From an uncultured bacterium (GTDB taxonomy: Bacteria > Planctomycetota > UBA8742 > UBA2392), in NCBI GenBank assembly GCA_938014885.1, contig CALLQI010000003.1, positions 248,001 to 312,000 on the forward strand: a DNA stretch of 64,000 nt. The letters are read 5' to 3'. Numbering within the stretch: the stretch's first letter is position 1; every line of letters starts with the position of its first letter. The notes beneath the pieces are model-generated. The model worked only from the letters and a program-made list of their open reading frames with translations. It was not told the DNA's origin and did no database searches. Below are positions 1 to 9,393 of this stretch, piece after piece. The position numbers were made by a program, and so were the translations under genes.

Positions 1-569
1 GTCCAGGCCAGCACAAACTGCGAGTTCAGGAGTTCAGAGACCTGTCGGTTCGCGTACAGCACGGTACGCATGTAGCGGGCGTTGGCTCAGCAGAACTCGT
101 CGTCGAGCGTGCCCAGCAGCCACAGGTTAAGGATCGGCAGGCCGCGCGCCGCGGCTTCGGCCTTGGCGGTTTCGAGGTCGGTGTGCCAGAACAGCCCGCT
201 GGCCCAGCCATCGCGCTGGCCGCTGGCGGTGTCGACGGCGGCAAGGATGCGCGCGAGTTCGGCCTCACTGCGGCCGGTATCGGGACCCTCACCCAGTGTA
301 AAGGCGATGTCGGCGGCGTATTCGGCGCGCAGGGCATCGGCCCCGGCGCGGCCGAGGGCGCGCAGGTGTTTGCTCGCGGCGGTGGCCCTGGCGGCGTCGG
401 AGCTGGTGACGGCCAGTGCGGCCTCGCGGGGGCTGGCGAAGGTGGGGGAGTGGTGGGCGACTTCGGTGTGGGGTGTTGCGGTGTCGGAGACGGTGTGGGT
501 CTCGCGCGCAACGGGCGAGCAGGCGACGCAGGCCAGCATAAGGGCAAAGGCACAGAGGCGAGCTTTCAT
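1..569 (-). CDS. Thioredoxin-fold lipoprotein with probable selenocysteine (UGA at 87-89); 3' end beyond window
   Basis: The ATG at 569 follows GGGAG. The N-terminus is a Sec signal with candidate lipobox cysteines (LACVAC, about residues 13-17), so the product is probably an envelope lipoprotein. A conventional reading stops after 160 residues at ...LDDEFC with TGA at 87-89. Past the TGA the same frame stays open to the edge for 28 codons and reads ANARYMRTVLYA... then SELLNSQFVLAW. This is the helix and strand that follow the active site in thioredoxin-like folds, so a stop here would remove the catalytic half. I read TGA as Sec, giving a vicinal Cys-Sec motif. A hairpin at 52-69 fits a bacterial SECIS. 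No selenocysteine machinery (selA, selB, selC) is visible here, so Sec is an inference. The alternatives are a nonsense mutation or a truncated protein. Confidence 0.75.
52..69 (-). promoter_or_regulatory. Candidate bacterial SECIS hairpin
   Basis: On the minus strand the mRNA reads GCGUAC-CGUGCU-GUACGC: a perfect 6-bp stem with a 6-nt loop. The loop has G as its second base and begins 23 nt after the UGA at 87-89. Known bacterial SECIS elements have a short apical loop with a G in the first two positions, roughly 16-37 nt past the UGA, so position and loop both fit. The stem is short and lies in coding sequence, so chance pairing is possible. Confidence 0.55.
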
Positions 570-657
570 GTGGTTCTCCCGGCAAAGGACTCAATGACTG
601 CACGGGAAAGATACGACGCAGAAAGGCCGTACCCCCGCCCCAGGAGGTAACGGGTAT

Positions 658-901
658 GTAAAGAGTGGGGGTTGGGGGTTTGGTGTTAGGGGCTTGGGGT
701 TGGGGGCTCGGGGCTTTGCCTTCAGGCCCGAAGGGCCGTCTCGTCCAGCCCAGGCCGCAGGCCTGGGTTTGTTGCGAGTTCGAAGTCCCGACCCTGAAGG
801 GGTCGCTCACCCAGCCTTCTTGAACCGGCCCTTCAGGCCGTGATTGGTTTGGTGGCCAGTTTCCCGGGCCTGCGGCCCGGGCTGGTGGAACGGCCCCTTC
901 A
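658..901. repeat. Intergenic low-complexity island and hairpin cluster
   Basis: The gap of about 380 bp between the M16 peptidase gene and the next gene holds no convincing ORF. From 658 to 716 it is G/T-rich phrase repeats (variants of GGGGTTGGGGG and GGGGCTTGGGG). Then come three compact hairpins: GGCCC-GAA-GGGCC (725-737), CCCAGGCC-GCA-GGCCTGGG (749-767) and CCCGGGCC-TGC-GGCCCGGG (863-881). None has a good U tract, so these look like REP-type palindromes rather than terminators. Confidence 0.6.
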
Positions 902-948
902 GGACCGGACGTCGACAGCGTCGGGGAGCGCAGCCCCAAGCCCCCGCC

Positions 949-2250
949 CTACCCCTGCGGCAGGATTGTGCTGATGGCGTAGTTGTTGGGGGTCAGCAGG
1001 TCGCGGATTCGCTGGTTCACTTGCTCGACGGTTACTGCCTGCATCATCTCGGGCACGTCGAAAAGTTCGCTTTCGTTGCTGATGCTGCCCAGGTACGCGT
1101 AGGCCGTGCTTTCGGGGTCGTTGAACGCGCGCAGGAAAGCGCCCAGCATTTTGCGGCGCTTGCGCTCGAGCACTTCCGGCGCGATGCCGGTCTTGCGGGC
1201 TTTCTCGATAATCTCGACCAGCCGGCTTTCCAGCTTTGCCGGGTCGGGCGTTTCGCCGCCGACGATTGCGTACCCAAACCCGCGCTCGCACTGGTAGCCG
1301 CCGCCGAAGTCGTTGCCCACCAGCCGCTCGTTGTACAGGCTCTCAAATGCCTCACCTTCGCGGCTGAACAATGCATCCATGGCCAGCGTTGAGGCCAGGT
1401 CCAGCTTCACCAGTGCAGCCCCGTCGGGCACCGAGGGGTCCTTGAAACCCATCAGCATTTTCGGCCGCGACACGAACATACGGCGCTCAGCGCGCGGCCG
1501 CGCGACTTTGTGCGGTTCGGCGGGGCGTTCACGTTCGATCAGAGGCGCGGGTGATGCAGGCGCGCGCGCCGCCGACAATTTCTCGGCCAGTTCGCGAACC
1601 CAGGCCGGTTTGAAGTCGCCGCAGATGATGAGGGTGAGGTTGCTGGGGTGATAGAACGTGCCGTGGCACAGCGCCAGCAGCTCGGGCGTGACCGCGCTGA
1701 CGGTTTCGGCCGTGCCGGCGATGTCGATGCGCAGCGGGTGCTTCGCGTACAAGCTTTCGAGCAACTGCTGGTAGCCGACCCAACCGGGGTTGTCGCGGTA
1801 CTGGTTGATTTCCTGGATGATGATGTCGCGCTCAACGTCCACCAGCCTGCGGTCAAAGAAGGGCGTCAGCGCCAGCTCAAGCAGCGTGTCGAGGTTGGCC
1901 TCAAAATTCTCGGTGCATTCGAAGTAATAGGCCGTCTGCGTGTGGCTGGTGTGCGCGTTGGTGTAGGCGCCGCGATTCGAGAAGACGTCGCTGAGGTCAG
2001 CGTGGCCCTTCTTGAACAACTGGTGCTCAAGGAAGTGCGCGATGCCATCGGGCACCTGCACGCGCTTGCCGTCGCGCTTCCAGGCGCTGTCGGTGCTGCC
2101 GTAGTCGGCGACCACGAACGCCAGCTTTTTGGTGAAGCCGGGCCGCGGCGCGAACAGCAGGCGCATCCCGCAGGAAAGCACGCCCTCATGGCGCGTTTCG
2201 CCAAGGTGGCGGCTGGCGATGCTGCGAAGTTTGGGAGCGCGGGTAAGCAT
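949..2250 (-). CDS. M16-family (pitrilysin/insulinase) zinc peptidase, YmfH-like
   Basis: A 433-residue single-chain M16 peptidase. The inverted zinc motif HFLEH lies at residues 72-76 (H72, H76 ligands, E75 general base) and the third ligand is likely E147 in IIQEIN. The C-terminal half carries the inactive M16-like domain with the substrate-binding Arg/Tyr-type region (RGFGYAIVGG). I chose the ATG at 2250 because GAGG precedes it and the family similarity begins there; an upstream in-frame ATG at 2361 would add 37 Pro/Arg-rich residues read from a low-complexity intergenic island. No signal peptide is evident, so it is probably cytoplasmic. The substrate is unknown. Confidence 0.9.
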   Translation of the reverse strand: MLTRAPKLRSIASRHLGETRHEGVLSCGMRLLFAPRPGFTKKLAFVVADYGSTDSAWKRDGKRVQVPDGIAHFLEHQLFKKGHADLSDVFSNRGAYTNAHTSHTQTAYYFECTENFEANLDTLLELALTPFFDRRLVDVERDIIIQEINQYRDNPGWVGYQQLLESLYAKHPLRIDIAGTAETVSAVTPELLALCHGTFYHPSNLTLIICGDFKPAWVRELAEKLSAARAPASPAPLIERERPAEPHKVARPRAERRMFVSRPKMLMGFKDPSVPDGAALVKLDLASTLAMDALFSREGEAFESLYNERLVGNDFGGGYQCERGFGYAIVGGETPDPAKLESRLVEIIEKARKTGIAPEVLERKRRKMLGAFLRAFNDPESTAYAYLGSISNESELFDVPEMMQAVTVEQVNQRIRDLLTPNNYAISTILPQG

Positions 2251-2262
2251 GGGGCCTCGGTT

Positions 2263-2408
2263 TTCGTGTGTCGTGGTCCGAACTTCGTGTCTCGTGGTTC
2301 GGGAATGTGGAGGCGGGAGTATCGAGGCGGGAGGCGGGAGCAAAACCGCAACGACGCCCAAGCCCCAATCCCTCCCCTACAACCCACAACCTAACCCCTA
2401 CAACCTGC
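2263..2408. repeat. Intergenic low-complexity island
   Basis: This gap between two minus-strand genes consists of near-repeats of TTCGTGTGTCGTGGTCCG and TTCGTGTCTCGTGGTTCG (2263-2310), purine-rich GGAGGCGGGAG units, then a C/A-rich tract with CCTAACCCCTACAACC-like phrases. It matches other islands in this window in style. No gene is supported here. Confidence 0.6.
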
Positions 2409-2413
2409 CCCGC

Positions 2414-3952
2414 CTACCCCGCTGGCTTGCCCAGGCACGTAATGTACACGCACAGCTCTTGTTCGGGGATGCCCAGCAGCGCGTTCACTTCATCGTCGAA
2501 GAAGCCGCCGATGCCGCTTACACCCAGGTTGGTGCGGATCGCCGCCAGGTTCATGCGCTGGCCCAAGTGACCCGCGTCCAGGTGCAGATAGCGATACGCG
2601 CGGCTGCCGTAACGCTCCGTGGCGGCCTTCAGGTCGGCGGTGTGGATCACGACGGCGGCCGCATCGCGCGCGAGGTCTTGCCCGAGGCTGAGGTGATAGA
2701 TTTCGCGGCTGGCGTCGCCGGGTTTGACCTTCAGCAGTTCCATGAAGCCGGGCGCGAACCAGTACACACCGGGTTCGACGCCTTCCACCCGGTTGATCAC
2801 CACAAAGGTTTCCAGCAGCGAACGGTCAAACAGGCGCGGCCGCTGCGCCGGCGGCAGGCGCAAATCGGCGCGGTACGAGAACGCCAAGATGTCGGCCAGT
2901 TGCGGCAGCGTGATCGCTTCGCCGGTGAGCTGGCGGGTGCTGCGGCGGCGCTGGATCGCGACTTCGATCTGTTCGTTCAGGTCTTCGGCGGAAGGCTTCA
3001 GCTTCACGCCCGGTGCAAATTCGAACTTCGGGTTCACCAGCCATTCGCCGGTGTCGGTGTCCGTCGCAATCGGCAGGGTCTGGCGCTCGCGGGTGATCGC
3101 GCCCGCGTTGTGCACGCCCAGAATCAGCTCGCCGTTCATGCTGCCGTCGTCGGGGGCTGAGGGGCGGGCGCTGGGGCCCGGCTGCAGGTTTTCGTACTCG
3201 GACAATTCGCGCAGCGGAAACACGCCCAGCACGCCTTCTTTGTCGCCGGGGATTGCCAGCAGTTCGGCCACTTCGCTGTCGATGAAGCCGCCTACGGCGG
3301 TCGTGCAAAGCCCAAGCCGCGGCGCAACGATGTCAAAGTTGCCCAGCACGTGGCCGGTATCCAGCAGGCAGCGGCGGTACGCGCGCTCGCCGTAACGCCA
3401 CGCGCTGCGCCAGAACACAGCCGTCGCCACCAGCGCCAGGCTGGCGTCGCGTACCACGGGGTCGTTGAAGCAGGCCGCGCCTAGGCGCGCGAAAATCTCG
3501 TCGCCGCCGGGGGCCAGGCCGCGCGGGTAGACTTCGATCAGGCTGTGGTCGCGCACGTGGAAGTACCACACGCCGTCGGGCAAATCCGCGTGGCCGCGCG
3601 AAAGCAGGTACAGGTCGGTTGGGTACAGCGCGCCGGCGCTGGGGGCGGCGCGGAAGTAGTGCTGCTGGTCGCCGCCCACGGCAATGCCCGTCACCCCGTT
3701 GGTCGTGAACAGCAGGTGCGACAGGTTGGGCAGGCCAAAGGGCCCGTTGGGGTCGCGCAGCGTGGCCTCAGCGCTGCTGTATTCGGCTTGCTGGGGGCGC
3801 AGGTACGGCCGCAGGTCGTGGCGGTCGGCGCCGGGATATTCTTTGAACTGTGCGGGCGGGTTGTTCCAGTCAATGGCGTGGCCCATCCCGGCCAATGAGG
3901 GGTGGTACTTGGTCTGCTGGTGGTACAGCGCGGCTGCAGTCTGTCGGTCCAT
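2414..3952 (-). CDS. SagB/ThcOx-family FMN oxidoreductase, two nitroreductase-fold domains
   Basis: 512 residues with an internal duplication of the nitroreductase fold. The first half ends near residue 290 and carries YGERAYRRCLLDTGHVLGN...GGFIDSEVAELL; the second carries the FMN phosphate-binding RRRSTRQ motif and the parallel YGSRAYRYLHLDAGHLGQ...GGFFDDEVNALLGI. The family catalyses FMN-dependent dehydrogenation, for example azoline to azole in thiazole/oxazole-modified peptides. No YcaO cyclodehydratase or precursor peptide is seen nearby, so that role is not supported here. The start at 3952 has TAAGG upstream and begins the conserved sequence; the longer frame to 4126 overlaps the divergent gene. 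Confidence 0.88.
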   Translation of the reverse strand: MDRQTAAALYHQQTKYHPSLAGMGHAIDWNNPPAQFKEYPGADRHDLRPYLRPQQAEYSSAEATLRDPNGPFGLPNLSHLLFTTNGVTGIAVGGDQQHYFRAAPSAGALYPTDLYLLSRGHADLPDGVWYFHVRDHSLIEVYPRGLAPGGDEIFARLGAACFNDPVVRDASLALVATAVFWRSAWRYGERAYRRCLLDTGHVLGNFDIVAPRLGLCTTAVGGFIDSEVAELLAIPGDKEGVLGVFPLRELSEYENLQPGPSARPSAPDDGSMNGELILGVHNAGAITRERQTLPIATDTDTGEWLVNPKFEFAPGVKLKPSAEDLNEQIEVAIQRRRSTRQLTGEAITLPQLADILAFSYRADLRLPPAQRPRLFDRSLLETFVVINRVEGVEPGVYWFAPGFMELLKVKPGDASREIYHLSLGQDLARDAAAVVIHTADLKAATERYGSRAYRYLHLDAGHLGQRMNLAAIRTNLGVSGIGGFFDDEVNALLGIPEQELCVYITCLGKPAG

Positions 3953-4057
3953 GTCGGCCTTATAGCAAATCACCAGAATTCGAGTTACGAGCAGCCTGCC
4001 AATGCGTGTAACCTGTATGCAACTCAACTGAACACTTGGCTTCCCGGAGGTATTTCC

Positions 4058-4777
4058 ATGCTTCGTACGATCGCGGCCGCGCTGGTGCTGGTTTCTGCCG
4101 GATTTGCCGGCGTGTGGACACTGCAACCCTCAGACGCGCAGGACCGCCCGCGCCCGCCGCAGCCTGACACGCGCCGCGAAGCCCCGCCACAGCCGCGCCA
4201 CGAAGTGCCGCCTGGCATGCACGAGCCGCGGATGATGCAAATGGCGCCGATGGCCGGCACCTGGGAAGTAATCAAGCTGGAGAAGGCGGCCATCCTGCTG
4301 AACACCGCCACGGGTGAGACTTTCCAGCTGGTGGACGGCAAGGACGGCATGCACTGGCGCGCCATCCCGCGCGCCGGCGAGCATCGCTCGGAAGGCCGAC
4401 CGGAAGGACGCCCCGAAGGCCGACCGGGACCTGACGCGGGCCCGGACAAGCAGGCCCAGCAGCGCATGGAAAGGCTGCGCATGCACGCCGAAGAACTCGA
4501 ACGCGAACTTGAGCGCGTCCGCGCCGAGCTCAAGGGCGAAGGCAAGCGCGATGAGAAAAAGCCGGACGAGAAAAAGCCCGAGAAGCGCGATGAACCTGGC
4601 CTGGACGACCTGAAAGAGCTGCTCGAAGACGTCGAGGAACGCATCGTTGACCTCAAAGAGCGAATCGAAGATTCCGACAACGAAGACCGCCGCGCAAAGA
4701 TGAAGGAAGAACTCAAGGCGCTGGCCCAAAAAGCCGAGGACATCCGCGCCCGCATCAAAAAGGCCCGCGACAAGTAG
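4058..4777 (+). CDS. Secreted coiled-coil protein, unknown function
   Basis: 239 residues. The ATG at 4058 follows GGAGG with good spacing. The N-terminus (MLRTIAAALVLVSAGFAGVW) is a Sec signal. A Pro/Arg-rich stretch follows, then a small beta segment (GTWEVIKLEKAAILLNTATG) resembling a short repeat seen in secreted proteins, an EGRPEGRPEGRP tandem, and from about residue 145 a strongly charged Glu/Lys/Arg coiled coil to the C-terminus. No enzyme motif is visible. It ends 16 bp before the convergent aldo/keto reductase gene. Confidence 0.75.
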   Translation: MLRTIAAALVLVSAGFAGVWTLQPSDAQDRPRPPQPDTRREAPPQPRHEVPPGMHEPRMMQMAPMAGTWEVIKLEKAAILLNTATGETFQLVDGKDGMHWRAIPRAGEHRSEGRPEGRPEGRPGPDAGPDKQAQQRMERLRMHAEELERELERVRAELKGEGKRDEKKPDEKKPEKRDEPGLDDLKELLEDVEERIVDLKERIEDSDNEDRRAKMKEELKALAQKAEDIRARIKKARDK

Positions 4778-4792
4778 GCCGCAATAACGCGG

Positions 4793-5731
4793 TCACGGCG
4801 CGAGGTTGCTGGTATCCGGTTGCAAGTCTGCGGCCGCGCATAGTTCTGCTATGCGCGCGGGCTCAGATACCGGGATCAGCGCCGCGCTTACGCCGGGTTG
4901 TTGCAGCACCCACGCCAGCGCCATTTGCGCGCCGGTCAGCCCCGCTTCCTGCGCGCGTTTGTGCAGGGACTTTGCGTAATCGCAGGCTTGCCCGAAGCGC
5001 GGTTGCGTGAACAGCGGGTCGGCCTCGGCAAACGTTTCGCTGCCCGTGAAGCGCCCGGCCAGCAGCCCGTCGGCCAGCGGGTCCAGCGCCACAAAGCCGA
5101 CGCCGCTTTGCACGCACCAGGGCAGCAGCGTATCCAGCGCGTCGCGCTGCAGCAGGTTCAGCGGAGCAGAGATCACCTGCAGCGGCAGCACCGCATGCAA
5201 AGCACTTGCCTGCACGGTGCTGAAGTTGCACGCGCCCACAAACCGGGTGTGGCCGCCGTGGCGCGCGTCATCCAGCCCGCGCGCGGTTTGCGCGGGCGCC
5301 GTGGAATCAGGCCAGTGCACCGAATACAGGTCAAAGGCCCGACCCTTGAGCCGAAACAGGCTGTCCTGCGCCTGGTTCAACAGGTTGGCGCGCGAGTTGT
5401 CGATCAGCAGCTCGCCGCGAAAGGCCAGCCGCGGCCCGGCCTTGCCCGACAGCACCAGCGGCGTGTCTATCCGTTGCAGGGCGCGCCCCAGCACTTCCTG
5501 CGCGTGGCCGCCCTGGCTGATCCAGTCACTGTCAATCAAGTTCACGCCGCAGGCCACGGCGGATGCCAGCGCATCAGCCATGGCGCGTTCGCCGCTTTCG
5601 TCTGGGTCCACGGTCCCGGGCGCAAGTGCAGCCGTGCGCCGCAAAGGCTGGCCCGCGCAGGGGGGCTCAGAAAGGGTGACCCCCACGACACTGACCAAGG
5701 GCCCACCCGGAAACAACGCGCGCATCTGCAT
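4793..5731 (-). CDS. Aldo/keto reductase family protein with altered active site
   Basis: 312 residues with the AKR barrel signatures GVNLIDSD (D67), LVLSGKAG (K97) and LYSVHWPD (H139), and the cofactor-side VGACNFS strand. The catalytic tetrad is Asp-Tyr-Lys-His. Here the segment that normally reads DTAxxYG is DSDWISQGG, so the Tyr acid appears to be missing while Asp, Lys and His remain. It may be a degenerate reductase, use another acid, or have a non-reductase role. Two start ATGs lie close together (5731 and 5725). The gene is divergent from the kinase gene with only 28 bp between starts. Confidence 0.85.
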   Translation of the reverse strand: MQMRALFPGGPLVSVVGVTLSEPPCAGQPLRRTAALAPGTVDPDESGERAMADALASAVACGVNLIDSDWISQGGHAQEVLGRALQRIDTPLVLSGKAGPRLAFRGELLIDNSRANLLNQAQDSLFRLKGRAFDLYSVHWPDSTAPAQTARGLDDARHGGHTRFVGACNFSTVQASALHAVLPLQVISAPLNLLQRDALDTLLPWCVQSGVGFVALDPLADGLLAGRFTGSETFAEADPLFTQPRFGQACDYAKSLHKRAQEAGLTGAQMALAWVLQQPGVSAALIPVSEPARIAELCAAADLQPDTSNLAP

Positions 5732-5759
5732 CGGCGCATGCTAATTTGAACCGGCTTCC

Positions 5760-8021
<2,262 letters not shown>

Positions 8022-8069
8022 TGCCTGCGAACTGCAACCTCCAAAGCGCACGGTCCGCAGACCCTGTGG

Positions 8070-9338
8070 CTAACGGTTCTCGTACAGCAGGTTGAAGTTC
8101 TGGTCGTACACGGCAGCGATTGCTTTGGCCGGGTCGCGGCGGTAGCTCTGCACCAGAGCGTTCAAGATGCGCTCTGGGTCGCGGTCGGTGGTGTCGATGC
8201 CGCGCGGCCTCGTGAACTCGATGAAGCCCGCGCGTGCCGTGCCCATGATGCGCGTGACGCGGCTCTTGCGGCTGGCATAGCTCTCGAGCATTTCCAAGCT
8301 GACCGTGGCGCGGAAGAAGGCCTCAATCGTGCTGACCGGCGCGCTCCAGTCGTGGATGCGCGTCACCGTCTCAATCACGTCCAGCATGCACAGGTCCGGC
8401 CCGGCACCGATGTCCGTGCCCATCACCCAGGGGATGTCCATGGCGCGCACTTTCTCAAGCTTCATGCGGCCGCTGCCGAGCGCTTCGTTGCTGGTGGGGC
8501 AATGCACCACGATGCTTCCGCGCTGCTTGATCGTGCGCCAATCAAAATCATCCAGGTGCACGCAATGCGCCAGCAAGGTGCGCGGCGTCAGCAGGCCGGC
8601 AGTGTCGTAGACATCGACGTACGACTTGGCATCCGGGAACGCGCGGGCTACGGCGGCGACTTCGTCCTCATTCTCGGCCAGGTGCGTTTGTACCCACAGG
8701 GTGTAGTCGAAGGCGAAATCGCGCAGCTCGCGCAGCGCCTTTGCGTCGCACGACAGCGCGAAGCGCGGCGTAACGGCTAACTGTTCTTCCAACTCGATCT
8801 GGAGCGCCTTCAGCTCAGACAGCGCGGCCTCAAGCGGCCTCACCAGGGATGGCGGCTCGCCGTGGGTCATGATGGTGGGGCCGATCAGGCTGTAGCGCAC
8901 GCCGGCGTCGCGGGCGGCGCGGACACTGGTGGCGTGGGGGCTGCCCCAGCAGGCACCGGCGAGCGTGCCCGCGGCGGCCTGCTTGCGGGCAAAGCCCTCG
9001 GCCGCAACTTGCGCGAAGTTGGGGTCGGCGAAGCGGGCCTCTTCAGGCCAGGCGTCTTCGGCCAGCCAGCCCAGCAGCGATTTGTTCTTCACGCCCGCAA
9101 TGCGGTGCTGCACCCAGTGGAAGTGCCAGTCGCAGAACGCGGGTGTGATGATGCCGTCCACGGCGATCGGTTCGTACTCAACGTGGGGCAGTCCCAGGTA
9201 GCCGCTTTCGGGCCGGTGGAACGGGTTGTCGTAGGCGGTGTACATGATGCTGTTGCCTTCAACCCGTGCCTGGTTGGGGCTGATCGGCCACACGCACTGG
9301 CCCTGCAAGACGCGGCGCCTGGTGGGTTCGGTCATCAT
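8070..9338 (-). CDS. Amidohydrolase, guanine deaminase-like
   Basis: 422 residues in the ATZ/TRZ-type metal-dependent hydrolase group. The HxH pair lies in CDWHFHW, the third His in QTHLAENEDE, the fourth in LAHCVHLDD, and the metal Asp in VMGTDIGAG. HCPTSNEALGSGRM and the TDIGAGPD loop match guanine deaminase best, as does the N-terminal LLGWLAEDAWPEEARFADP segment. The likely reaction is deamination of guanine or a related purine. Tandem ATGs at 9338 and 9335 are the plausible starts; the longer frame to 9599 runs into the upstream gene. Confidence 0.85.
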   Translation of the reverse strand: MMTEPTRRRVLQGQCVWPISPNQARVEGNSIMYTAYDNPFHRPESGYLGLPHVEYEPIAVDGIITPAFCDWHFHWVQHRIAGVKNKSLLGWLAEDAWPEEARFADPNFAQVAAEGFARKQAAAGTLAGACWGSPHATSVRAARDAGVRYSLIGPTIMTHGEPPSLVRPLEAALSELKALQIELEEQLAVTPRFALSCDAKALRELRDFAFDYTLWVQTHLAENEDEVAAVARAFPDAKSYVDVYDTAGLLTPRTLLAHCVHLDDFDWRTIKQRGSIVVHCPTSNEALGSGRMKLEKVRAMDIPWVMGTDIGAGPDLCMLDVIETVTRIHDWSAPVSTIEAFFRATVSLEMLESYASRKSRVTRIMGTARAGFIEFTRPRGIDTTDRDPERILNALVQSYRRDPAKAIAAVYDQNFNLLYENR

Positions 9339-9393
9339 GCGCGGGCGATGATCGCCGAACGCGGGTGATCGCGCCAGCCCAAGGCCGGCGGGG

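Noticed and set aside
87..89. TGA as an ordinary stop giving a 160-residue protein
   Set aside because: It would cut the thioredoxin fold at its active-site Cys, while the downstream frame remains protein-like; kept as the main alternative.
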